Positions 42,291-50,240 of a stretch of 64,000 bases of DNA are shown here, one piece after another. The position numbers and the translations under genes are program-made. Under the pieces are notes generated by a model. That model was given only the letters and a program-made list of their open reading frames with translations, did no database searches and was not told where the DNA came from. The stretch's first letter is position 1, and each line of letters begins with the position of its first letter. This DNA is from Streptomyces filamentosus (GTDB taxonomy: Bacteria; Actinomycetota; Actinomycetes; Streptomycetales; Streptomycetaceae): contig NZ_BNBE01000001.1 of assembly GCF_014654895.1 (NCBI RefSeq), positions 2,455,001 through 2,519,000 on the forward strand, written 5' to 3'.

Positions 42291-42318
42291 TCAGCCGTAC
42301 CCGAGCGCGTGCAGCCGC
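42191..42318. repeat. direct repeat duplicating the 3' end of the metallopeptidase gene
   Basis: Copies at 42191-42238 and 42275-42318 share most bases. On the minus strand both encode RLHALG, the C-terminus of the metallopeptidase, but the outer copy lacks the stop and runs on in another context. Confidence 0.7.
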
Positions 42319-42641
42319 TCGTCGTCGATGCCGAAGTGGTGGGCGATCTCGTGGACCACCGTGATCTCGGTCTCGGCCACGACGTCCTCGCGGGTCTCGC
42401 ACATCCGCAGCGTCGGCCCCCGGTAGACCGTGATCCGGTCGGGCAGCACGCCGGCGTACCACTCGCCCCGCTCGGTCAGCGGCGTCCCCTCGTAGAGCCC
42501 GAGCAGCTCCGGGTCGTCCGGAGAGGGCTCGTCCTCCACGAACACCGCGACGTTGTCCATCAGCCGCGTCAGCTCCGGCGGGATCCGGTCCAGGGCCTCG
42601 GCGACAAGCTCCTCGAACTCCTCGCGCGTCATCTCCAGCAC
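42291..42641 (-). CDS. small metallopeptidase-family (minimal zincin) protein
   Basis: A 116-residue protein with a zinc-protease HExxH motif (VVHEIAHHFGIDDERL; ligands H97 and H101, catalytic E98) near its C-terminus. Members of this small actinobacterial family have no known substrate. GTG 42641 follows a GGGAGGGGGAG stretch and gives the family N-terminus LEMTREEFEELV. It stands alone upstream of the tRNA cluster and divergent from it. Confidence 0.88.
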   Translation of the reverse strand: MLEMTREEFEELVAEALDRIPPELTRLMDNVAVFVEDEPSPDDPELLGLYEGTPLTERGEWYAGVLPDRITVYRGPTLRMCETREDVVAETEITVVHEIAHHFGIDDERLHALGYG

Positions 42642-42671
42642 GGGCCCATTCTCCCCCTCCCGGAAACCGTT

Positions 42672-42701
42672 TTGGCGATACCGCCCGCCATCCCATATGC
42701 T
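42672..42701 (+). promoter_or_regulatory. candidate promoter of the tRNA Glu-Asp-Phe cluster
   Basis: TTGGCG (42672-42677), 18-bp spacer, TATGCT (42696-42701), about 45 bp before tRNA-Glu. The opposite strand probably carries the metallopeptidase promoter in the same stretch. Confidence 0.55.
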
Positions 42702-42746
42702 TCTCACGTCCCCGACGCGCTGATGAAGCGCCAGGTGGGGCCGTTA

Positions 42747-42819
42747 GCCCTCATCGTCTAGTGGCCCAGGACGCCGCCCTTTCAAGGCGGTAGCACGGGT
42801 TCGAATCCCGTTGGGGGCA
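42747..42819 (+). tRNA. tRNA-Glu (TTC)
   Basis: A 73-nt cloverleaf with anticodon loop CTTTCAA. The acceptor stem is fully paired, including one T-G pair. First of a three-tRNA cluster. Confidence 0.95.
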
Positions 42820-42859
42820 CGCACAACCGTGTGCGAGACTAGTGCTCGTACACAAGCAA

Positions 42860-42933
42860 GGCTCTGTGGAGCAGTTGGTTAGCTCGCCACCCTGTCAAGG
42901 TGGAGGTCGCGGGTTCAAGTCCCGTCAGAGTCG
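42860..42933 (+). tRNA. tRNA-Asp (GTC), copy 1
   Basis: A 74-nt cloverleaf with anticodon loop CTGTCAA. Identical over its whole length to the copy at 48913-48986. Confidence 0.95.
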
Positions 42934-42955
42934 CCGAAGCTGGAAACAGCTTCGT

Positions 42956-43029
42956 GGCTGGGTAGCTCAGTTGGTACGAGCGATCGCCTGAAAAGCGATA
43001 GGTCGCCGGTTCGACCCCGGCCCCAGCCA
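42956..43029 (+). tRNA. tRNA-Phe (GAA)
   Basis: A 74-nt cloverleaf with anticodon loop CTGAAAA. Last gene of the Glu-Asp-Phe cluster, and followed directly by a bidirectional terminator. Confidence 0.95.
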
Positions 43030-43034
43030 CAAAA

Positions 43035-43066
43035 GAAGGGCCCCGTTCTCACGAACGGGGCCCTTC
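43035..43066. terminator. bidirectional terminator between tRNA-Phe and ccdA-like gene
   Basis: A 14-bp stem, GAAGGGCCCCGTTC and its complement, with loop TCAC. On the minus strand a TTTT run follows, so it also terminates the CcdA transcript, whose stop lies 2 bp away. Confidence 0.85.
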
Positions 43067-43067
43067 G

Positions 43068-43904
43068 TCATTCCGCCCGCCGCTCCCGGCTCCGGCCACG
43101 GCTCCGCGCCGCCGCCACCAGACCGGCCACCGTGACGACCGCCACGAGCAGCGCCCAGTCCGGCACCGCGCGGCCCCACTCGGCCACCCGCTGCTCCACG
43201 GCGAAGGAGTCGTCCACCGAGAGCAGCCCCGGCAGCGCGGTCGTCCCGTCGAAGACCAGGAACAGCGCCCCGAGGGCCACGAAGAAGAGGCCCGACGCCA
43301 GCGAGGTCGAGTGGACCCCGAAGCGCCCGAACCGCAGCGGCCGGCCGCGCAGCCAGCGCCGCCGCCCCAGGTCGTACCGCTCCCACAGCAGCGCCAGCAC
43401 GAACAGCGGCACCGCCATCCCGAGCGCGTACACCGCGAGGAGCAGACCGCCGTACGCCGGGCTGCCGCTCAGCGCCGCCACCGTCAGGACGCTGCCGAGG
43501 ATCGGGCCCGCGCAGAAGCCGGCCAGGCCGTAGACCAGGCCGAGGGCGTAGACCGAGAGCGCCGAGGTGGGCCGGATCCGGCCGCTCGCCTCGGACATCC
43601 GGCGGGAGGCGAAGCCCAGGCCCAGGACCTGGAGGACGCCGAGGCCGATGATCAGCCAGCCGCCCGCCGTCACCAGCAGGTCCCGGTGGCCGTAGAAGAA
43701 GCGGCCCGCGAGCGAGCCCGCCGCGCCGAGCGGCACCAGGGTGGTGGCGAGGCCCGCGTAGAGGATCGCGGTCCGCGCCACCAGCTTCGCCCGGTTCTCG
43801 ATCGAGTACGCGAAGAAGGCCGGCAGCAGCAGGGCGCTGCACGGGCTGAGCAGGGCGAGCAGACCGCCGAGGAAGGCGGCGAAGTAGCCGATCCCGGAGG
43901 TCAC
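43068..43904 (-). CDS. CcdA-family cytochrome c biogenesis / thiol-disulfide transporter
   Basis: A 278-residue membrane protein with about seven helices and the two redox cysteines of CcdA/DsbD in LLSPCSALLLP and LAGFCAGPILG. It moves reducing equivalents from cytoplasmic thioredoxin to the extracytoplasmic side. GTG 43904 overlaps the TGA of the DsbA-like gene (GTGA), so the two are translationally coupled. An actinobacterial-type soluble tail of about 60 residues follows. The product likely keeps its partner, the DsbA-like protein, reduced. Confidence 0.88.
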   Translation of the reverse strand: MTSGIGYFAAFLGGLLALLSPCSALLLPAFFAYSIENRAKLVARTAILYAGLATTLVPLGAAGSLAGRFFYGHRDLLVTAGGWLIIGLGVLQVLGLGFASRRMSEASGRIRPTSALSVYALGLVYGLAGFCAGPILGSVLTVAALSGSPAYGGLLLAVYALGMAVPLFVLALLWERYDLGRRRWLRGRPLRFGRFGVHSTSLASGLFFVALGALFLVFDGTTALPGLLSVDDSFAVEQRVAEWGRAVPDWALLVAVVTVAGLVAAARSRGRSRERRAE

Positions 43905-44701
43905 CGCGAGGCCCCGGCCTTCCCGGCCGCCCCGGTCTCCTCCTCGCCGCCCTTCGCCGGCATGCGGGACCCCTCCGCCGCCTCGCGCGCCGCCTCGATC
44001 GCCTCCGTGAAGGTCTCCAGGGACTGGGCGCCGGCGATCGGACGGCCGTTGACCAGGAACGACGGGGTGGAGGAGGCGCCGAGCTCGTACCCCTGTTCCT
44101 GGTCCTTCCGGACCGCCTCGCGGGCCGCCGCGCCCTCGCTGTCCTCCGCGAAGCGCGCGAGGTCCGGGACCCCGGCCGCCTTCGCGAGGGCGGCCAGCCG
44201 CTCCTTCCCGAAGCCCTTCTCCTTGGCGCCCTCCGCGTACGCCTCCTTGTGGAACTGCCAGAAGCGGCCCTGCTGCCCGGCGGCCCAGGAGGCGCGGGCC
44301 ACAGCCTCGGACTCCTCGCCGAAGATCGGGAAGTTCCGCCACTCGATGCGCAGGGTGCCGTCCTGCACGTACTTCTCCACCAGGGCCGGCTCGGTGTCCC
44401 GGGCGAACTTGCCGCAGTAGCCGCACTTGAAGTCGGCGTACTCGATCAGGACGACCGGCGCGTCGGCGCGGCCCAGGGCGAGCCCGTCGGAGGCGTCCCG
44501 GCGGGCGTACTTCTCCAGCTCCGCGTAGACGCCGGCCTCCGGGTCGGCGGAGACCTCGGCGACGGCGGCGGAACCGGGGCCGGACGGCCCGGACGGCTTG
44601 GTGGCGGTGTACGAGACGAGACCGAGGACGGTGGCGGCGAGGGCCACCCCGGCGACGATCAGCACGGGACGGGTCCTGGAGGGCGACTGGGGGCTGGACA
44701 T
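43901..44701 (-). CDS. DsbA-family thioredoxin-fold lipoprotein or membrane-anchored oxidoreductase
   Basis: A 266-residue protein with one N-terminal membrane anchor (PVLIVAGVALAATVLGLVS) and a DsbA-type thioredoxin domain. The active site is CGYC at C93-C96 in EYADFKCGYCGKFA, with the cis-Pro in SSTPSFLVNG. It forms or isomerises disulfides outside the membrane. The start is ATG 44701. It overlaps the ccdA-like gene by 4 bp in a two-gene thiol-redox operon, divergent from hrpA. Confidence 0.9.
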   Translation of the reverse strand: MSSPQSPSRTRPVLIVAGVALAATVLGLVSYTATKPSGPSGPGSAAVAEVSADPEAGVYAELEKYARRDASDGLALGRADAPVVLIEYADFKCGYCGKFARDTEPALVEKYVQDGTLRIEWRNFPIFGEESEAVARASWAAGQQGRFWQFHKEAYAEGAKEKGFGKERLAALAKAAGVPDLARFAEDSEGAAAREAVRKDQEQGYELGASSTPSFLVNGRPIAGAQSLETFTEAIEAAREAAEGSRMPAKGGEEETGAAGKAGASR

Positions 44702-44829
44702 GGCATGCACTCTAGACACGGGCCCGGAACACTCCGTGAGCAAGGGTGCAAAGCGAAGCAATCCGGCCACGGGGAGGGTCGTAAATCGGTTCGCCGCTTC
44801 TCGCCCGCAGGTGCGATCCTGGATTCCGT

Positions 44830-47800
44830 ATGTCTACTTCCTTCGCCGCCCTCCAGTCCGTCCTGGCCGGGGTCTCGCTGCGGGACTCCCACCGGCTCGG
44901 CCGCCGTCTCGAAGGCGCCCGCCGCATCCGCAAGCCCGAGGCCCGCGAGGCCGTCCTGGACGAGATCGCCGCAGAGGCGGCCAAGGCCAAGGAGCGCGTC
45001 GACGGGCGCGCCGCCCGCGTGCCCGCCGTCACCTACCCCGAACAGCTCCCGGTCTCGCAGAAGAAGGACGAGATCCTGGAGGCGATACGCGACCACCAGG
45101 TCGTGATCGTCGCCGGTGAGACCGGCTCCGGCAAGACCACCCAGATCCCCAAGATCTGCCTGGAGCTGGGCCGGGGCGTCCGGGGCATGATCGGGCACAC
45201 CCAGCCCCGCCGGATCGCCGCCCGCACGGTCGCCGAGCGCGTCGCCGAGGAGCTGCGCACCCCGCTCGGCGAGGCCGTCGGCTGGAAGGTCCGCTTCACC
45301 GACCAGGTGAACCCGGACGCCACCTTCGTGAAGCTGATGACCGACGGCATCCTGCTCGCCGAGATCCAGACCGACCGCGAGCTGCGCGCGTACGACACGA
45401 TCATCATCGACGAGGCCCACGAGCGGTCCCTCAACATCGACTTCCTGCTCGGCTACCTGGCCCAGCTGCTCCCCCGCCGCCCCGACCTCAAGGTCGTCAT
45501 CACCTCCGCGACCATCGACCCGGAGCGCTTCTCCCGTCACTTCGGCGACGCCCCGATCGTCGAGGTCTCCGGACGCACGTACCCGGTCGAGGTCCGCTAC
45601 CGGCCGCTCCTCGAAGAGGACTCCGAGGACGCCGACCGGGACCAGATCACCGCGATCTGCGACGCCGTCGACGAGCTCCGGAAGGAGGGGCCGGGCGACA
45701 TCCTGGTCTTCCTCTCCGGCGAGCGGGAGATCCGCGACACGGCGGACGCCCTCACCAGGAAGAAGCTCTCCGGCACCGAGATCCTGCCGCTGTACGCCCG
45801 GCTCTCGCACGCCGAGCAGCACCGCGTCTTCCAGGCGCACTCCGGCCGCCGGATCGTCCTCGCGACCAACGTCGCCGAGACCTCCCTGACCGTCCCCGGC
45901 ATCAAGTACGTGATCGACCCGGGCACCGCCCGCATCTCGCGCTACTCCCACCGCACCAAGGTCCAGCGCCTCCCCATCGAGGCGATCTCGCAGGCCAGCG
46001 CCAACCAGCGCAAGGGCCGCTGCGGCCGCACGTCGGACGGCATCTGCATCCGGCTGTACTCCGAGGACGACTTCCTCACCCGGCCGGAGTTCACCGACGC
46101 CGAGATCCTCCGCACCAACCTGGCCTCCGTCATCCTCCAGATGACCGCCGCCGGCCTCGGCGAGATCGAGAAGTTCCCCTTCATCGACCCGCCGGACCAC
46201 CGCAACATCCGGGACGGCGTCCAGCTCCTCCAGGAGCTCGGCGCCATCGACCCGGCCGAGAAGGACCCGAAGAAGCGGCTCACCCCGCTCGGCCGGAAGC
46301 TCTCCCAGCTCCCCGTCGACCCCCGGCTCGCCCGCATGGTCCTGGAGGCCGACAAGAACGGCTGCGCCCGCGAGGTCATGGTGATCGCGGCCGCGCTCTC
46401 CATCCAGGACCCGCGCGAGCGGCCCTCCGAGAAGCAGGCCCAGGCCGACCAGCAGCACGCCCGCTTCAAGGACGAGACCAGCGACTTCCTCGCCTTCCTC
46501 AACCTGTGGCGGTACGTCCGCGAGCAGCAGAAGGAGCGCGGCTCCTCGTCCTTCCGCCGGATGTGCAAGCAGGAGTACCTGAACTTCCTCCGCATCCGCG
46601 AGTGGCAGGACATCTACGCCCAGCTGCGGACCGTCGCCAAGCAGATGGGGATCCACCTCACCGAGCCGCAGGACGACGAGACCTTCCCCGAGCAGGCCAT
46701 CCACGTCTCCCTCCTCTCCGGCCTCCTCAGCCACATCGGCCTGAAGGACGTGAAGGAGTCCAAGGAGGGCGCCCCGAAGGACGGCCGGCGCGAGGGCGCC
46801 CGGGGCGAGTACCTGGGCGCGCGGAACGCCAAGTTCGCGATCTTCCCGGGCTCGGCGCTCTTCAAGAAGCCCCCGCGGATGGTGATGTCCGCCGAGCTGG
46901 TGGAGACCTCCCGGCTGTGGGCGCGGGTGAACGCCCGGATCGAGCCCGAGTGGGTCGAGCCGCTCGCCCAGCACCTGGTGAAGAAGACGTACAGCGAGCC
47001 GCACTGGGAGAAGGACCAGGCGGCCGTGATGGCCTTCGAGAAGGTGACGCTGTACGGCGTCCCGATCGTCGCCGACCGCAAGGTGAACTACGGCCGCATC
47101 GACCCCGAGGTCTCCCGCGAGCTGTTCATCCGCAACGCCCTGGTGGAGGGCGACTGGCGCACCCACCACAAGTTCTTCGCCGACAACCGCAAGCTGCTCA
47201 CCGAGGTCGAGGAACTGGAGCACCGGGCCCGGCGCCGGGACATCCTCGTCGACGACGAGACGCTCTTCGACTTCTACGACAAGCGGGTCCCCGAACACGT
47301 CGTGTCCGGCGCCCACTTCGACTCGTGGTGGAAGCACAAGCGGCACGAGGAGCCGGAGTTCCTCGACTTCGAGCGCGAGATGCTCATCAACGAGAAGGCC
47401 GGGGCCGTCACCAAGGACGACTACCCGGACTCGTGGCGGCAGGGCGCGCTCAAGTTCCGGGTGACGTACCAGTTCGAGCCGGGCGCGGACGCGGACGGCG
47501 TGACCGTCCACGTGCCGCTCCAGGTGCTGAACCAGGTGACGGACGAGGGCTTCGACTGGCAGATCCCGGGCCTGCGCGAGGAGGTCGTCACCGAGCTGAT
47601 CCGCTCGCTGCCGAAGCCGATCCGCCGCCACTACGTGCCCGCGCCGAACTACGCCGGCCGCTTCCTGGACGCGGTCGTGCCCGTGCAGGAGCCGCTGACG
47701 ACGGCGCTCGCGCGCGAGCTCCAGCGGATGGTCGGGGTCCCGCTGACCCCGGAGGACTTCGACTGGGCGAAGGTCCCCGAGCACCTCAAGGTCACCTTCA

Positions 47801-48828
47801 GGATCGTCGACGAGCGGCGCCGCAAGCTCGCCGAGGACAAGGACCTGGAGACGCTGCGCCTGAAGCTGCGCCCCAAGGCCCGTCAGGCGCTCTCCAAGGC
47901 CGCCCAGGCGGCCACGGCGGGCCCGGACGGCTCCGGGCCCTCCCTGGAGCGCACGGGGCTCAGGGAGTGGACGATCGGGACGCTCACGAAGGTCTTCGAG
48001 ACCAAGCGCGGCGGGCAGCCGGTCAAGGCGTACCCGGCGCTGGTCGACGAGGGCGACAGCGTCGCCGTGCGGCTCTTCGACTCGGAGGCCGAGCAGGCGC
48101 TGGCGATGTGGCGGGGCACCCGGAAGCTGATCATGCTGAACATCCCGGTGAACCCGGCGAAGTTCGCCTCGGAGAAGCTCACCAACCAGCAGAAGCTGGC
48201 CCTGTCGGCGAACCCGCACGGCTCGATCCAGGCGCTGTTCGACGACTGCGCCACCGCCGCCGCCGACCGGCTGATCGCCGAGCACGGCGGCCCGGCGTGG
48301 GACGGGGAGTCCTTCCGGAAGCTGTACGACAAGGTCCGCGCCGACCTGGTGGAGCTGACCGTCCGCACGGTGGGCCAGGTCCAGCAGGTCCTGGCCGCCT
48401 GGCAGGCGTGCGAGCGGCGCCTGAAGGCCACCACGAGCCCCGCGCTGCTGCCGAACCTCCAGGACGTCAGGAAGCAGCTGGACTGGCTCGTGCCGGCCGG
48501 TTTCGTGACCCGCACGGGCCTGAAGCGGCTGCCGGACCTGATGCGCTACCTGGTGGCGGTCGACCGGCGGCTCCAGCAGATGCCCACCGGGGTCCAGCGG
48601 GACACCACCCGGATGGAGAAGGTCCACGAGATGCTCGACGAGTACGCGTGGCTCCTGGAGCAGCTCCCGAAGGGCCGCCCGGTCCCGGCGGAGGTCACGG
48701 ACATCCGCTGGATGATCGAGGAGCTGCGGGTGAGCTACTTCGCGCACGCCCTGGGCACCGCCCACCCGGTGTCCGACAAGCGGATCGTGAAGGCCATCGA
48801 CGCGGCGGTGCCGGGCCCCGCCCGGTAG
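44830..48828 (+). CDS. hrpA: ATP-dependent RNA helicase HrpA
   Basis: A 1332-residue DEAH/RHA helicase of normal family length. Walker A GETGSGKTTQ, DEAH in IIDEAHERSLN, SAT and QRKGRCGR are intact. HA2, OB-fold and DUF3418 C-terminal regions follow. HrpA resolves structured mRNA and can rescue collided ribosomes in E. coli. The ATG at 44830 is close to the divergent dsbA-like gene, with 128 bp between starts. It is bracketed by two identical tRNA-Asp genes. Confidence 0.95.
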   Translation: MSTSFAALQSVLAGVSLRDSHRLGRRLEGARRIRKPEAREAVLDEIAAEAAKAKERVDGRAARVPAVTYPEQLPVSQKKDEILEAIRDHQVVIVAGETGSGKTTQIPKICLELGRGVRGMIGHTQPRRIAARTVAERVAEELRTPLGEAVGWKVRFTDQVNPDATFVKLMTDGILLAEIQTDRELRAYDTIIIDEAHERSLNIDFLLGYLAQLLPRRPDLKVVITSATIDPERFSRHFGDAPIVEVSGRTYPVEVRYRPLLEEDSEDADRDQITAICDAVDELRKEGPGDILVFLSGEREIRDTADALTRKKLSGTEILPLYARLSHAEQHRVFQAHSGRRIVLATNVAETSLTVPGIKYVIDPGTARISRYSHRTKVQRLPIEAISQASANQRKGRCGRTSDGICIRLYSEDDFLTRPEFTDAEILRTNLASVILQMTAAGLGEIEKFPFIDPPDHRNIRDGVQLLQELGAIDPAEKDPKKRLTPLGRKLSQLPVDPRLARMVLEADKNGCAREVMVIAAALSIQDPRERPSEKQAQADQQHARFKDETSDFLAFLNLWRYVREQQKERGSSSFRRMCKQEYLNFLRIREWQDIYAQLRTVAKQMGIHLTEPQDDETFPEQAIHVSLLSGLLSHIGLKDVKESKEGAPKDGRREGARGEYLGARNAKFAIFPGSALFKKPPRMVMSAELVETSRLWARVNARIEPEWVEPLAQHLVKKTYSEPHWEKDQAAVMAFEKVTLYGVPIVADRKVNYGRIDPEVSRELFIRNALVEGDWRTHHKFFADNRKLLTEVEELEHRARRRDILVDDETLFDFYDKRVPEHVVSGAHFDSWWKHKRHEEPEFLDFEREMLINEKAGAVTKDDYPDSWRQGALKFRVTYQFEPGADADGVTVHVPLQVLNQVTDEGFDWQIPGLREEVVTELIRSLPKPIRRHYVPAPNYAGRFLDAVVPVQEPLTTALARELQRMVGVPLTPEDFDWAKVPEHLKVTFRIVDERRRKLAEDKDLETLRLKLRPKARQALSKAAQAATAGPDGSGPSLERTGLREWTIGTLTKVFETKRGGQPVKAYPALVDEGDSVAVRLFDSEAEQALAMWRGTRKLIMLNIPVNPAKFASEKLTNQQKLALSANPHGSIQALFDDCATAAADRLIAEHGGPAWDGESFRKLYDKVRADLVELTVRTVGQVQQVLAAWQACERRLKATTSPALLPNLQDVRKQLDWLVPAGFVTRTGLKRLPDLMRYLVAVDRRLQQMPTGVQRDTTRMEKVHEMLDEYAWLLEQLPKGRPVPAEVTDIRWMIEELRVSYFAHALGTAHPVSDKRIVKAIDAAVPGPAR

Positions 48829-48850
48829 CGGGGCGCCCGTCGCCGGCGAG

Positions 48851-48880
48851 TTCGACCGGACCGCTGACCTGCTGTACAGT
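48851..48880 (+). promoter_or_regulatory. promoter of the second tRNA-Asp
   Basis: TTCGAC (48851-48856), 18-bp spacer, TACAGT (48875-48880), with the tRNA starting 32 bp downstream. Confidence 0.6.
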
Positions 48881-48912
48881 TCTTCTCGCAGCCAAGAAAG
48901 ACCGGCTGCAAG

Positions 48913-48986
48913 GGCTCTGTGGAGCAGTTGGTTAGCTCGCCACCCTGTCAAGGTGGAGGTCGCGGGTTCAAGTCCCGTCAGAGTCG
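48913..48986 (+). tRNA. tRNA-Asp (GTC), copy 2
   Basis: 74 nt, identical to the copy at 42860-42933. It has its own promoter and terminator. Confidence 0.95.
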
Positions 48987-48993
48987 CCTCATC

Positions 48994-49026
48994 AGAAGGC
49001 CCGCATCGTCTCGATGCGGGCCTTCT
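48994..49026 (+). terminator. terminator of tRNA-Asp copy 2
   Basis: A perfect 15-bp stem, AGAAGGCCCGCATCG and its complement, with a TCT loop, 7 nt past the tRNA. Confidence 0.85.
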
Positions 49027-49487
49027 TCGTGTGCCGGTGCGTGGACCTCCCCGCGCCGGTGCGCGGGTTCCCTCGCACCGAGGCGTGAGTCCCCTTGTTC
49101 CGGGGCGCGGTTTCCAGCTCCACCCGAACGGGGGACCTTGGTCCCACGAGCCGGTGACCAACGGCGGGTCGGAGCGCGCCGCCCGGGTGGCAGGCTGTTC
49201 AGTGGCAAGCCTTCGGTGGTGTGACGGGAGTCACGTGAAGTCCTTCCGGAACCCCCTCGTTTACACCACCCCTACAACGCCTCGATTTAATATGTGCAAT
49301 TGCACCTGTGTACGACGGGTGGAGCCGGGCACAAAAAGACGATCGCGCTGGACCCGGCGGAGTCCAGCGCGATCGATGACGGTGGCCTGTTGGGGCAGGA
49401 ACCGCCGGCAGAGCTGTGGTTGGGCAACCGGATTGGGGGATCCGGAAGTGCCCGGTGTTACGGGGTGCTGCGTGTGCTGCGCAGGCC
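49027..49487. other. 461-bp gap between tRNA-Asp and bldC
   Basis: It holds the bldC terminator (49341-49374) and an AT-rich island at 49280-49310 with the perfect 12-bp palindrome GTGCAATTGCAC (49294-49305). No coding sequence is supported. The AT-rich island is unusual here and may be a promoter or binding site for an unrecognised transcript. Confidence 0.5.
49334..49374 (-). terminator. bldC terminator
   Basis: A 13-bp stem, GATCGCGCTGGAC and its complement (49341-49353 with 49362-49374), with a T-rich tail (GTCTTTTTG) on the minus strand. Confidence 0.85.
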
Positions 49488-49694
49488 TCAGGCCTCGCTG
49501 CGCTGCTGCGGAATGCCTGCCAGCAGGGCGCGAACCTCGGCCTCGCGGTACCGGCGGTGCCCACCCAGGGTGCGGATGGACGTGAGCTTGCCGGCCTTGG
49601 CCCAGCGCGTCACCGTCTTCGGGTCCACGCGGAACATGGTGGCGACCTCGGCAGGGGTCAGCAGCGGCTCGGCATCAGGGGTGCGAGCGGTCAT
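49488..49694 (-). CDS. bldC: developmental regulator BldC
   Basis: A 68-residue protein that is essentially one MerR-like winged HTH (EVATMFRVDPKTVTRWAKAG, then TLGGHRRYREAEV). It is identical or nearly so to BldC (SCO4091) as I remember it. BldC binds direct repeats cooperatively and delays sporulation while keeping the aerial growth programme on. ATG 49694 has GAGGAGG 6 nt upstream, and an 8-bp inverted repeat lies in the leader just before it. The following gene on the same strand is far away, so it is monocistronic. Confidence 0.97.
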   Translation of the reverse strand: MTARTPDAEPLLTPAEVATMFRVDPKTVTRWAKAGKLTSIRTLGGHRRYREAEVRALLAGIPQQRSEA

Positions 49695-49710
49695 GAGCGG
49701 CCTCCTCGGG

Positions 49711-49732
49711 AGAACCGAACCTTCTCGGTTCT
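49711..49732 (-). promoter_or_regulatory. inverted repeat in the bldC leader
   Basis: Perfect 8-bp arms, AGAACCGA/TCGGTTCT, with a 6-bp spacer, about 10 bp upstream of the Shine-Dalgarno. It could be an mRNA hairpin or an operator. Candidate -10 TATAAC (minus strand) lies near 49797-49802. Confidence 0.45.
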
Positions 49733-50240
49733 TTCCTCTAAATTCTGCACCTTGACCCGCCTTGCCCGAAATGGCAGAAGCGGGACGAGTCGGTTATAGG
49801 ACGAACGGCTTGTCCTCGGCACTACAACTACACCATCCGTCCAGCCGCGTCGGCCAAACCGATGGAATTGCCCTCGCAGGTGTTCATCAGCGGCGGAAGT
49901 CGACTGACCATGCCATAGCGGACAGTCACACCACTGTGACGATCAGTCACAGAGCGATCAGGAGTCCTCAGACCCCCCATAGAGTGCAATGCTGAGCTTT
50001 CCGCCCATAGTTGGGCGGAAGGAACCCTCCCCGGACTCCTTGTCCTATTTTGGCACGAGGATAGGTGATCGACGCAAGGGTGCGTTTAGTGCTGTCCGTC
50101 ACGCTTGAGACAAAGGCCCGGTTCAGGACCAACGTCCCACCGGATCCGGACAGATCGATCCGGCCAGACGTCCTGAAGATCATTTACCTCGGTGGCACAT
50201 GTCTTGTCCATGCACACCTGACGAAGATGCCCGTCCTATG
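49733..50240. other. long upstream region of bldC without a supported gene
   Basis: It contains overlapping perfect inverted repeats at 49925-49951 (GTCACA-N4-TGTGAC sharing TGTGAC with TGTGAC-N5-GTCACA). A hairpin TTCCGCCCA-TAGT-TGGGCGGAA lies at 49999-50020 and may terminate the upstream minus-strand gene. The region is less GC-rich than its neighbours, and no ORF with a ribosome-binding site was found. Confidence 0.5.
49925..49951. promoter_or_regulatory. overlapping operator-like inverted repeats
   Basis: Three 6-bp half-sites, GTCACA, TGTGAC and GTCACA, at 49925, 49935 and 49946 form two perfect inverted repeats. The site is about 230 bp upstream of bldC. The half-site recalls Crp-type boxes, but the spacing does not fit the Streptomyces Crp consensus. 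Confidence 0.45.

Noticed and set aside
42747..48986. Integrative element using tRNA-Asp as attachment site
   Set aside because: The two tRNAs are whole and identical, there is no integrase or foreign-looking composition between them, and hrpA and the ccdA/dsbA pair look native.
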